From NCBI RefSeq assembly GCF_026212465.1, contig NC_080059.1, forward strand, positions 12,904,440 to 12,968,439: a stretch of DNA of 64,000 nucleotides. Direction: 5' to 3'. Origin of the DNA: Amaranthus tricolor (Eukaryota > Streptophyta > Magnoliopsida > Caryophyllales > Amaranthaceae). A program made the translations under genes and the position numbers. Positions 44,487 to 55,143 of the stretch are shown here, piece after piece (the stretch's first letter is position 1; every line of letters starts with the position of its first letter). The notes under the pieces were generated by a model. That model saw only the letters and a list, made by a program, of their open reading frames with translations. It did not search any database and had not been told where the DNA came from.

Positions 44487-47400
44487 ATGATGGATGATAA
44501 ATCTAGTATGCACGGTATGATTTATTTGGACTCTGCCAATTACGCCGTGTGGAAAACTAAGATGGAAGATATTCTTTATGTGAAAGATTTGTATGAACCA
44601 ATCTTAAATGAGTCTATGCCCACTGGTCAAGATGGAAGTAAATGGAAAATTTTGAATCGAAAAGCAGTAGGAACCATTAGACAATTTGTTGATATTAGTG
44701 TGCTCCAACATATTTCCAATGACACGAATGCTTATGAATTGTGGATGAAACTTGAGGCTATGTATGAGAGGAAGAACGCCTTAAGTAAAGCGTCATTGAT
44801 GAGAAAATTGGTAAAGTTAGAATTTCACGATGGTAATAGCATTGTAGTACATTTGAATGATTTTCAAGGTTTGATTAATCAATTGTCTGCAGTGAAAATG
44901 TCCTTAGATGATGAGTTGCAGGCACTATTACTACTTTCCTCATTGCCAGAGAGTTGGGACACACTATTTGTATCATTTAGCAATTCTGCTCCTGATGGTA
45001 AATTGACAATGGAGAGTGTCAAAGCTAGTCTGCTGAATGAAGAGACTAGGAGAAAGGAGATGGGTTCCTCCAACTATTCTGAAGCTCATTATGTTGCACA
45101 AGAGTCTAATAGGGGAAGAAGCAAAAATCGACCTTCTCGAGGTAGAGACAATTCCAGAGACAAGTCTAAATCCAAGGGTAGAATTATTTGTCATTACTGC
45201 GACAAGCCGGGACATATTAAGAGGTTCTGCAGAAAGATGAAAAGAGACAAGTCAAAAGATAGAAAGAGTGATTCATTTGAGTCGAAGTCTGAAGAGAAAA
45301 ATACTACAGCTCTAGCAATCAGTGATGATGATTTGCTCTTCATTGGTGATAAAGAGTGTTTGAATGTAGCTGGTGATGACTGCAATTGGGTGATTGATTC
45401 GGGTGCTTCGTATCATCTTACTTCGCATCAAGACTATTTCTCGTCCTACACTAGTGGTGATTTTGGTAGTGTTAGAACGGGGAATGATGGGTCATCCAGG
45501 GTTGTCGGCAAAGGCACTATTTACTTGGAGAGTTCCACCGGTTGTAAGCTGATTTTGAGAAATGTTAGACACGTTCCTGATATCAGATTGAATCTCATTT
45601 CTATAGGTAGACTTGATGAAGAGGGTTACTTCAGCCACTTCAATGATGGTAAGTGGAAGCTCTGCAAGGGGAATCTCATAGCAGCCCAAGGTAAGAAGCA
45701 AGGTTCTCTTTATATGATGCAAGCGAAGGTTTGCGTGGGTGAGGTAAATGTTGCAGATGAATGTTCTAGTGAGTTATGGCATAATAGACTTGGCCATATG
45801 AGTGAGAAAGGTATGCAGATGCTCTCTAAGAAGCAATATCTCCCTGATGTCTCAAGTATGTCTCTTAGATCCTGTGTTGATTGTTTAGCTGGTAAACAAC
45901 ATAGGGTTGCTTTTCATTCTCGCCCCCCATCTAGGAGAAAGTATCCTCTTGATCTTGTCCACACTGATGTATATTCTATGGATGCTAAATCCCATAGTGG
46001 TGCTCTTTACTTTGTTTCTTTTATTGATGATTATTCTCGAAAAGTGTGGTTTACTGTGTTGAAAACCAAGGATCAGGTACTTTCTGCTTTCAAGGAGTTT
46101 CAGGCTAGAGTTGAGTGAGAAACTGGTAGAAAGCTCAAGGTCGTGAGAGCTGATAATGGTGGTGAGTACAGAGGCCCATTTGAAAGCTACTGCAAGGGTC
46201 AAGGCATCAAGCTTGAGAAAACAGTTCCAAAGACACCTCAATTGAACGGAGTTGCAGAGAGGATGAACAGAACAATTGAAGAAAGAATCCGATGTATGCT
46301 CTCTCATGCAAAGTTGTCCAAGTCTTTCTGGGCAGAGGCATTGGTTACAGTTGTGTACTTGATTAACCTTTCACCTTCAAATCCTCTTGATGGTGATGTT
46401 CCTCAGAAAGTTTGGACTGGTAAAGATGTCTCCTACAAGCACTTGAGGGTATTTGGATGTCGTGCTTTTGTTCACATTCCTAGAGATGAGAGATCCAAGT
46501 TAGACAAGAAGACAAAGCAGTGTATATTTTTGGGGTACTCTGAAGATGCTCTTGGGTACAAGTTATGAGATCCAGTAGATAGGAAAGTTCTCAGAAGTAG
46601 AGATGTTGTGTTCTTTGAAGATCAGAATATTGAAGATATTGAAAAGCCAAAGCAACAAACGTCCTCTCATACTCCAATCAATTTTGATCCAGTCTTACCG
46701 CATATGACTCCTAGAGTTGAAGGGGGAGATATTCAGGATGATGATGACAATATTGGTGATAATGGTCATGATGATCAACCTGAAGTTGAGCCTCCAGTTG
46801 TTGAACCGCAACCACAGCCTGATGATGTGAGAAGATCTACTAGAGGACCACGTCCTTCTATGAGGTATCCTACTACAAAGTTTGTGTTACCAACTGATGG
46901 GGGAGAGCCAGAAGACTTTCAGGAGGCTATGTCACATGAGAAAAGTAAGGAGTGGTATAATGCCATGCAAGATGAGATGAATTCCTTGCATGAGAATCAC
47001 ACTTATGATCTAGTAAAGTTGCCTAACGGGAAACGAGCACTCAAGAATAAATGGATGTTTAAGTTGAAGCACGGAGAAGATGGTCAACCACCTAGGTTCA
47101 AGGCTAGGATTGTTGTGCGAGGCTATGAACAGAAGAAGGGGATTGATTTTGATGAAATTTTCTCTCCAGTGGTGAAGATGTCTTCAATCAGAGTTGTACT
47201 TAGTTTGGCTGCCAGCATGAATTTGGAGATTGAGCAACTTGATGTGAAGACTGCTTTCCTCCATGGTGACCTAAAGGAGGAAATTAACATGGAGCAACCT
47301 GAAGGCTTCGAGGTCAAGGGAAAGGAGAAACTTGTGTGTCGCTTAAAGAAGAGTTTGTATGGTCTTAAGCAAGCGCCTCGGCAATAGTACAAGAAATTTG

Positions 47401-48476
47401 AGTCATTCATGGTTGATAATGACTTCCACAAGACATATGCTGATCATTGCGTGTTTGTGAAGAATTTTGCTGAAGATGACTTTCTCATTCTCTTGTTATA
47501 TGTTGATGATATGTTGATTGTTGGTCGTGATTCCAATAAGATTGTTGACTTAAAGGCTAGTTTGAGCAAGTCCTTTGCTATGAAGGACCTTGGCCCTGCA
47601 AAACAAATTTTAGGCATGCGTATTTCTCGTGATAGGAAAAATAAGAAATTGTGGATATCACAAGAGAAATACATTGAAAAGGTGCTGAAAAGGTTCAATA
47701 TGAACAATGCTAAGCCTGTGTGTTCTCCACTGCCAGTGTATATGAAATTGAGTTCCAAACAATGTCCTACAACAGATGAAGATAAGAAGAAGATGAAAAA
47801 TGTGCCTTATTCATCCGCTGTAGGTAGTTTGATGTATACTATGGTATGTACTAGGATTGATATAGCTCATGCTGTTGGGGTAGTTAGCAGGTTTATGTCT
47901 AATCCTGGAAAGGAGCATTGGGCAGCAGTTAAGTGGATTCTAAGGTATCTTAGAGGTACTTCTAGAGTAAGTTTATGTTTTGGTCCTGGCGAACCTGTGT
48001 TGGATGGTTACACAGATGCTGATATGTCAGGTGATATTGATTCTAGTAAGTATACTTCTGGTTACATGATGACGTTTGCAGGGGGAGCTGTTTCTTGGCA
48101 ATCTAAATTGTAAAAATGTGTTGCTCTATCGACTACTGAGTCAGAGTATGTGGCAGCTGTTGAAGCTGGTAAAGAGTTAGTGTGGATGAGGGACTTCCTT
48201 GAGGAGTTGGGTTTGGAGCAAGATGATCATTTGTTACATTGTGATTGTCAGAGTGCCATTCACCTAGCTAAGAATGCTACCTATCATGGTCGAACGAAAC
48301 ATATACGAAGGAGGTATCATTGGATTCGAGATCAGATAGAAGAAAAAATATTTGAGCTTGTGAAGATCATTACTCATGAAAATGGATCGGATAGGTTGAC
48401 GAAGATCCTTCCAAGAGACAAGTTAGAGGTGTGCCGTTTGAAAGCGGGACTTGTCGTACCCCCCAAGTTGGAGTGA
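44487..48476 (+). pseudogene. Copia Gag-Pol polyprotein (Tnt1-like) with four stops
   Basis: One continuous frame of 1330 codons from the ATG at 44487 (52 bases after the primer site start); frame upstream of it lies in the LTR. Domains in order: Gag (about 1-230); CCHC knuckle CHYCDKPGHIKRFC (235-248); protease WVIDSGASYHLT (about 300); GAG-pre-integrase with HNRLGHM; integrase with D (HTDVY), D (RADNGGEY) and E (VAERMN); reverse transcriptase with YVDDM; RNase H with CDCQSAIHLAKN. Stops interrupt it at 46116 (TGA), 46566 (TGA), 47385 (TAG) and 48111 (TAA). By family comparison they replace R, W, W and Q. There are no frameshifts. The layout (integrase before reverse transcriptase) is diagnostic for Copia. 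Confidence 0.95.
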
Positions 48477-48486
48477 GGGGGAGATT

Positions 48487-49163
48487 TGTTGGGTTATTCC
48501 CTCCCACTTGGAGGAAGGCCCAATTAATATATTTAATTATGGGCTTAATAATAATGAGCTAGTAATATTATTATTATTTATTAATAATAATAATAAAAAA
48601 AGGTTAAAAATATAAACACACGCACAAAGAAAACCAGAAACAGGAGAAACTTTCAGAGGAGAAGAAAAGGTATCGCGCGTGACTTTTCGGCGATCCGATC
48701 GAAAGCCATTCGTGCTCCGTTTTTCGTCAAATTTTGACATGGTGTTCCTGTCTACCCAACCTACATATTCAACGGTTGGATTGTCGTTTTGTGCATTGTA
48801 AGTGGGTAATTTATTTTTTGCCCTAATTTTACCCTAATTGTTATTTTACCACTTTTAAGTGATGATTTAGGGTTGTTTGGTGTTTGTATTACCTCTAGCA
48901 TTGTCTAGAGAGGATTTTGGTTGTACCCATTAATTTTATTGGTGATTAGTGGAAGAGTGTGGTACCACTTACGGTCCCGTGGTTTTTTCCCGCATTGGGT
49001 TTTCCACGTAAAATATCGTGTGTTTGCTTTATTTTCGCAATTTTACTTTATTGTGCTTGATTGTGGGATTATTATTGTTTGTTTGATTGGATTGGTTAAT
49101 TTTTGCTCATCTAACAACACAAAGGGAGAAAGTGTGTGTATTATATCGCCTCTTTTCTCAACA
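48487..49163 (+). repeat. Copia 3' LTR (677 bp)
   Basis: Near-identical to the 5' LTR; longer by a few bases in an AAT run. Confidence 0.95.
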
Positions 49164-49168
49164 CATTC
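49164..49168. repeat. Right 5-bp target-site duplication of the Copia element
   Basis: CATTC, identical to 43754-43758. Confidence 0.9.
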
Positions 49169-49487
49169 GAAATTTGATATAATTTGACCCGATCTAGGAT
49201 GGATTAAATTGATTTTTTTTAATAATTTTGTTTAGTATTGAATATTATATCGATATTTTTCTAGTTATGACTTACTTTTGTTAATTAATGTGGTTGAAGA
49301 TTTATAGTTAGTGGTGAAGTCATGTAACGTTGATAGAGGTCCGAGTTCCGACCCCTGATCTAGCTATTCTTACGGTTAGGGGTGAAAGTTTGGTTTTTAG
49401 TTTGGATTCGATACAAATTCAAATCAATCGACACAACTACAAATCATCACTTGTACCACTAATTATTATAGATTTTTTTTGAGTGGC

Positions 49488-50187
49488 CCTGTTCAATATC
49501 GCTGGATGTACCCAATCGAAAGGTATTTATTCCAATCGAAAAAAATTATTATAGATTTTTTTTATTAAACATATCTTGAATATATATCTATTACTTTGTA
49601 GGCTTATGCGCAAATATAAGTTTTTTGTTTGAAACAAGAATCGACCCGAAGGTTCAATTGCAAAGGTGTTTGATATTTTCATGGTTATCTTACAAATGGC
49701 TTTAGATTTCATACTCTAGAATTGCAAAAGAACAGAATGTATCAAAACAGTGTAGTCATGGTGAAAGGCATTGGTGGAGATAAAGAACAAGATTACTTTG
49801 GACATAATTGAATTACAATATTTGAAGGGAAAGCAACTGATATTGTTTCGTTGTGATTGGTGAGATACTCTGAAGATTGGTAGAAGTATAAAAATCGACA
49901 AACATGGAATTATTAGTGTTAATAAGCAATGTCAATTGCGCACAAATGAGCCTTTTGTTCTCATGTCACAAGTCCAACAAGTCTTTTATGTTAATGATAT
50001 GGATTTGACCCAAATTGGCTTGTTGTCATGAAGTCCCAGCCAAGGCATCATTATATCGTGCTTGAAAAGGAAATTGTTGAAAATGAGGAGGCAATACAAA
50101 TTTTAGAACCAAATTCATCTAAAAGTATGGAAGTGGAAGAGATTGATGATACACCTATTCGTACTTTACTTGTGCATCATGATTGAT
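49488..50187 (+). pseudogene. CACTA TNPD-type transposase remnant (DUF4218/DUF4216)
   Basis: One short stretch (about 49497-49545) reads QYRWMYPIERYLF, the conserved start of DUF4218 in CACTA transposases. About 49800-50187 reads, in pieces, as DUF4216: GIISVNKQCQLRTNEPFVLM, QVQQVFYVNDMDL, then SQPRHHYIVLEKEIVENEEA. Stops and frame changes separate the pieces. The catalytic Transposase_21 core is absent. It cannot make a functional transposase. Confidence 0.75.
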
Positions 50188-50309
50188 AACACCCTTTTTA
50201 CATATACAACCAATCAAATTATGAAATGAATTTTTCTTCTTTTTCAGCAAATGTTGCTAAGAAATCAATGTATAGTGTAAATGTTATTTTTTTATTATCA
50301 AAAATAACA

Positions 50310-51312
50310 TTTCATGATCATCAGGAGAAGTGCTCATTTGATGATCCAGAGTGAAGGAGGGAGCATGTCATTAAGCAGGTAAGGTGACTATTTAGAGATA
50401 GTGGACACAAAATAAAGAGAAAATACTTTGACGATCCAAAATTGACGACAAAAGAACAATGCCTGAAAAATAGGCCTCCTAACATGTTGAAACGAGATTG
50501 GAAATACTTAGCTGATTATTGGAGTGATCCTAAATTTAGGGAATAATCAATTTTCAATTGAGATTATAATCAAACCTTATTTATAATTATTAATTATTCA
50601 CTATAATTATTTTCACATGTTTTAGAAGAAGAGTGCTAAAGCAAGTAATAGTAGATCTTCTTAGAAGACGCCTCATTATAATGGAGCCAAAAGTTTTGCT
50701 TGTACTCGTCAAGAAATTGTATGTAAATTAATTATACATATTTAAGAAATCATTGTCTTTTTTTGATGATATGATTTTACTTTTGTGAATAGATGAAAAA
50801 TAAAGGGACATGCTCACGGCTCGATGTGCTAACAGAGTCTCGTAAGAGAAAATCGAAAAAACAAGTAAATGGTGACCCCTTAGCTAACAACACACGTGCA
50901 ATTATAAGTTAAAATTGCTTTGGCATCTAGTCTTACATTGTACGTACCTTGATACATTTTTTAACTTGTTTACATTTGTAATAAGGATTTGGTGAATAAT
51001 TTAAAGGAGGAAAGAGAACAAGGAGTTATTGAAAAATCACATGAACGAATCTTTCAAGTGGTGCTTGGTAAAGACAAGCATGGATATTTACGTGCTCATG
51101 GGCCTGGTAGAAGTATGACCAAGCATTTTCATGTGAAGCCTTCTCGATTGGATCTTACTCAAGAGATTAATGAAATAAAAAGCACAGTTGAAAAAGCAAT
51201 TCAAGAAGCTAACAAAAATGCAGAAGAGGCTATAAAAGAAGTTGAAAAGGCAAAGAAGGAAGCTGAGATCCTTAGGAATGAGTTTAATCAGAAAATTTCC
51301 TCAAACAATTAG
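50310..51312 (+). pseudogene. CACTA TNPA-like gene (Transposase_24, Ptta/En/Spm)
   Basis: Four exon-like blocks: 50310-50540 (LFRDSGHKIKRKYFDDPKLT, NRPPNMLKRDWKYLADYWSD) with two in-frame stops; 50625-50720 (TPHYNGAKSFACTRQE) with one stop; 50792-50910 (MKNKGTCSRLDVLTES); and 50985-51312 (VNNLKEEREQGVIEKSHERI, then a coiled coil EEAIKEVEKAKKEAEILRNE). These are the ordered motifs of plant Ptta/En/Spm transposases. The last block is open for 107 codons from its ATG at 50989, but is only the 3' exon. A DNA-binding role for the intact family is known; this copy is broken upstream. Confidence 0.8.
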
Positions 51313-52179
51313 GCTTTAAAATTGATTTTACAAGCCTGTGGGATAAACTCTAAGACTAATTGGGCAGAAAGTGACAATTCATCGAATTAATGTAAGTATT
51401 TGCATATTCTTTTTTCTCATGCATAAGAAATTAATTTGTGATGAAGATAAACATTGAACTGTTCAGTTTGTTTTTATATATGGAGTGATCCGAGAGGTAT
51501 AATGTGGACTTTCTTTGTTAGATGTGTATTTATATATGGAGTGTGGAGTTTGTTTTTATCTTATCTTTAGACCCATGCTTCTGAATTATGAGGTCTCCTA
51601 GATTCGACATTCGTGATTGCAGTTGTCCCCTAGCATCCCCCACCCACTATTTATGTTTGGTGTCAAAATGAAGAGGGATCTTTTTTGTTAAGTTTAAGCT
51701 TGATCATATTTGTCTAATTGATGGCGGCTACACCAATTTTACTTGGATGCTCTCCATTTATGTTTGATTTCTTCTAGAAGTTTAAAGGAAATAATTTTGT
51801 TATTCTTTTTAGTTTTTATGCATGTGGACATACGAATCATAATATGTTTTTTTTTGTAGGTAAATGAACTCAGGATTCTAAAAGCCGAAGATGTTATATC
51901 AATGTAGTAGTGTTGAGACAAATATACTCATATTTTACATGGAAGACTATGCATTTATAGTAGTTTTAAAATGTTGTGTTTAATTATTGAATAGGTTTTT
52001 ACTTAAAACTTTATGTATATTTATGTTTACTTTTGACAAGGAAGTATTACAAACCTCACTATTAGTTGAATTTTCCTGCAAATAGTATACTTACTTATCT
52101 ATGAGTTTAATTGTATGAATGATTTGTAGTCTCGTGTTGTGCATGGGGTAGACAAATATAACTTGTTACGGGATATTTT
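51313..52179. other. Interior of the CACTA element, non-coding
   Basis: AT-rich sequence, presumably the 3' untranslated part of the transposon gene. Nothing else was recognised. Confidence 0.45.
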
Positions 52180-52385
52180 ATGTAGCAAAAGAATATGATT
52201 AGCCACAGGTTAATTTATGTGGCGGAAGATTATGATTAGCCACGGGTAAATACATGTGGCAGAAGAATATGATTAGCCACGGGTAAATGCATGTGGCGGA
52301 AGAGTATGATTAACCATGGGTAAATGCATTTGTGGCAGAAAAATATGATTAGCCACGGGTTATGCCTGTGGCAGAAGAATCCACG
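52180..52385. repeat. CACTA subterminal tandem repeat, period about 37 bp
   Basis: Five units of the form GATTAGCCACGGGTAAAT, a short spacer, GTGGC(A/G)GAAGAATAT. GCCAC and GTGGC within each unit can pair. Confidence 0.85.
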
Positions 52386-52569
52386 GAATCTCCCGTGGCA
52401 AGAAAAAAAATGCCACAACCCTGATTTTCCTGTGACAACAATCTAGCCACTATCACTTGTGCCACAGTAGTCACTAGCTTGAATTCCTATAGCTAAGTAG
52501 CATAACCACGGGAAAATCTTACTTATGACACGATTGCAACTGTGGCACAAGTGATGATTTGTAGTAGTG

Positions 52570-53554
52570 CAAATAAAATTCGGTTTTGATATTTTCAGTC
52601 CAAATACAAATCATAATATTTATAATCCAAATTGAACCGAAACCGAATTTTAAAATACCAATCCAAATTGAACCAAATAGACCGAATTGCACCGATTTGT
52701 ATATTTTGCACCGAAAATCAAATTTGCATGTATTGCTTCAAACTTATTCTTTCTGAAGTTCCTAAATAAATATTAATAATTTTAGGGTTTTTAATTTGAA
52801 CAAGTAAAAAACTTTTAACAAAAATCTAAAAATAAGTCAAAAATTCAGACAAATTAAATGAAAGATATAACATGCCTTTAACATTTCGGTTTTTTCGATT
52901 TTTCGGTTTTGTTGGATCCTAGATCGAGTCCAAACCGAACATCGAATTATAATTAAAAATCAGTTCAAACCAAACCAAATTTAAAATATAGTCAATCCAA
53001 ATTATTTATTTGATTTGGTTTGGTTCAGTGTTTGGTTTTTCACCAAATTACTTACACTCCTACTTACGGTCCGTTAGTACTACTAGTATATACTACTAGC
53101 TAGTATTATCAATCAATAATCAATAATCAATCATTAATAAAATATACTAATGAAGAAACGACTTCAAAAACGTGTTACAATCTCATTAAAAAAATTTTCC
53201 ACCTATTTTCTATCATTGACAATGCAATTTTTTATACTGACTTTATATTTAAGGAAATAATTAACACATTAAAACAAGTAATATTTATTGATTGACTATA
53301 AATATGTGATCTATTGATACTTTATATTTCTTTATGTAAACCCATAATATTTTTTTATCCCAAATCATAAAGAAAATTAAAACTTGAAATCATTATCAAA
53401 ATTGGAATGATCCATCCAAGTCATCCAACCAAAAAAGACAAAAATAAAATATTTATTTTCTATTTTCATATACACAATCTTAAGTCTTAAGCTCAAAAAT
53501 TATATTATAGTATGTTATATTCAATTTACATATTTATGATTCATATAAAATTTT
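52570..53554. other. Degenerate repeat and AT-rich DNA
   Basis: 52570-53050 is dense in TTTGGTTTGGTTC / GAACCGAAACC words, typical of decayed hAT-derived repeats; no ends could be fixed. The rest is featureless. A direct repeat links about 53130-53195 with 54415-54480 (AAAATATACTAATGAA, CGTGT, ACAATCTCATTAAAAA). Confidence 0.45.
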
Positions 53555-54327
53555 GGAAAATTTGCTCAAAATAATCCCAACTATCACTCATTGGCCAAAA
53601 ATAATCTCTAACTATTACTTATTTTTTAATAATCTCAACTATAACTAAAGTTTGTTCATAACTTATCCATCTTCTTTATTACCGGCTACAACAGGTTACA
53701 ATTTTACCGTTAAAACCCACCCCTTCCATCTATTTAAATCCTTCTTCTTCTCCATTATTCTTTCCTCCATTGATAAACCCTAAAACCCCCAAAAAAGTAA
53801 AATGAAAATTAAAAATTGTTAAAACCTTAAAACCTGAAAATCTTCCAAATTCCTCCAAATCTTCCCCCAAAAACGATTCAAGACCAACAGATTTAACAAA
53901 AATTTGACCTAATCGCAAACAAATTAAGAAGGCGAAAACGAACATACCATTCAAGAACCTCAATTCAGCAACGCAATTGTTTTTTGGTGCTTTAAATGAT
54001 CTTCTTTGCACCGAAAGATTTGGGAAGGAATTAGGTATGAATTATGGAGGAAATTAATGGGGAAGTAGTTAAGTATTGAATTGAAGGGTATTAATGGGGA
54101 AGTAGTTGAGTATTAAATTGAAGGGGAAGTCTGAATTAAAGACTAAAATAATACAAAAAAACAAAAAAAAAATTAAATTCAGTATTACCGGTTGTAATCG
54201 GTTTTAAGGGGAGGGGTATGATATGAACAAATTATGGTGATAGTTGGAATTATTAAAAAAATAAGTGACAGTTGAGATTATTTTTAGCCAATAAGAGATA
54301 GTTGGAATTATTTTGAGCAAATTTTCC
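53555..54327. mobile_element. Non-autonomous MULE (773 bp) with 9-bp duplication
   Basis: Inverted ends GGAAAATTTGCTCAAAATAA, about 150 bp long, including AACTATC, TTTGTTCATA and ACCGG blocks. The 9-bp duplication TAAAATTTT is perfect (53546-53554, 54328-54336). The middle (about 53730-54010, - strand) is an open frame of 93 codons with a donor-like GTATGTTCG and gene-like composition. It may be a captured host fragment, but no domain is recognised. Confidence 0.85.
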
Positions 54328-54336
54328 TAAAATTTT

Positions 54337-55143
54337 TTAATTGTTAATCATACATGATAAAAATCTACAAATTAAATTAAAATATAATATATTGATGGAA
54401 AATCTATCAAACATTTTAATCAGTAAAATATACTAATGAAAAAACAATTTGGGATACGTGTCACACTCTCATTAAAAATTAAAAAAATTAGTCAGAATAA
54501 TCCCACCTATTGTCCATCTGCTGTGAATAATCCTTACTATTGACTATTTCTAAATAATTCAACCTTTGTATATTATTTGCTGACATCACCCCTTTTCACA
54601 TTTTAACCGGCTATTATAGACACCTACCACCAAAGAGGAGTAGGGTAAGACCAAAGAAGAAGTATAAGGGGGAAGACGAAGTAAGTGTAACGGGTAGTAG
54701 ATACCTACAGTAACTGGTTATGAATTAAAAAGAGGGTGTATTATATCATTTATAATTAATCAAAACATACCCAAAAATTTGTAGTTTTTGTTTTGGATAT
54801 AATTATTCATCGTCTTAACCCTTTCTTAGGTGTTTATTTTATGATTATGCATCATTGTGTGATTATGAAATATTGTTTAATTATTTTTGCTATATTATCA
54901 ATTAATTGCATAAACTATAAAGAGTAAGAATTTAAATAACTATTCATATTATCATACAAAAAACATATTCATTTGTTTATGAAATTTATATTCTTATTTA
55001 GGCATATAGAATTAGACTAATAAAATCTTATAAATACTTACTGTGAAATATCCTTTTTATTTATTAAGGAAGATAAATTGCCACACGATTAAATAATTTA
55101 ATGCTTAACCTAACTTGGTGTTTTTATGATTTATGATATGATT
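54337..55143. other. Intergenic DNA with one lone MULE-like arm
   Basis: 54490-54620 resembles one arm of the 53.6 kb element (AGAATAATCCCACCTATTGT, AATAATCCTTACTATTGAC, TTTAACCGGCTA) without a partner. Beyond it nothing is recognised. Confidence 0.5.

Larger units (their letters stand above)
43759..49163 (+). mobile_element. Complete Ty1/Copia retrotransposon (5405 bp)
   Basis: Two LTRs (43759-44431 and 48487-49163) both start TGTTGGG and end CTCAACA. The primer-binding site TGGTATTAGAGC (44435-44446) is one base off the initiator-methionine tRNA complement. A single-frame Gag-Pol follows, then a polypurine tract GAGGGGGAGA at about 48475-48484. A perfect duplication CATTC flanks it. By eye the LTRs differ by about 15 substitutions and small AT-repeat indels, so insertion was fairly recent. 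Four in-frame stops make it non-autonomous now. Confidence 0.96.
49432..52569 (+). mobile_element. Degenerate CACTA (En/Spm) transposon, 3.1 kb
   Basis: The left end CACAACTACAAATCATCACT and right end GTGATGATTTGTAGTAGTG are inverted and share CTTGTRCCAC inwards, the same termini as 33550-36487. Flanking trinucleotides are CGA and CAA, an imperfect duplication. Transposase remnants fill 49488-51312. A large internal deletion has removed the front of the transposase, because DUF4218-like sequence starts within about 60 bases of the left end. The right subterminal region has GCCACGGG/GTGGC arrays. Confidence 0.8.

Noticed and set aside
50989..51312. A 107-residue open frame as a host gene
   Set aside because: The sequence matches the last exon of CACTA Transposase_24 proteins and lies inside the CACTA ends.
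52180..52385. Regular 37-bp repeats as a CRISPR-like array
   Set aside because: The units are diverged, have no unique spacers, and belong to a CACTA subterminal region in plant DNA.
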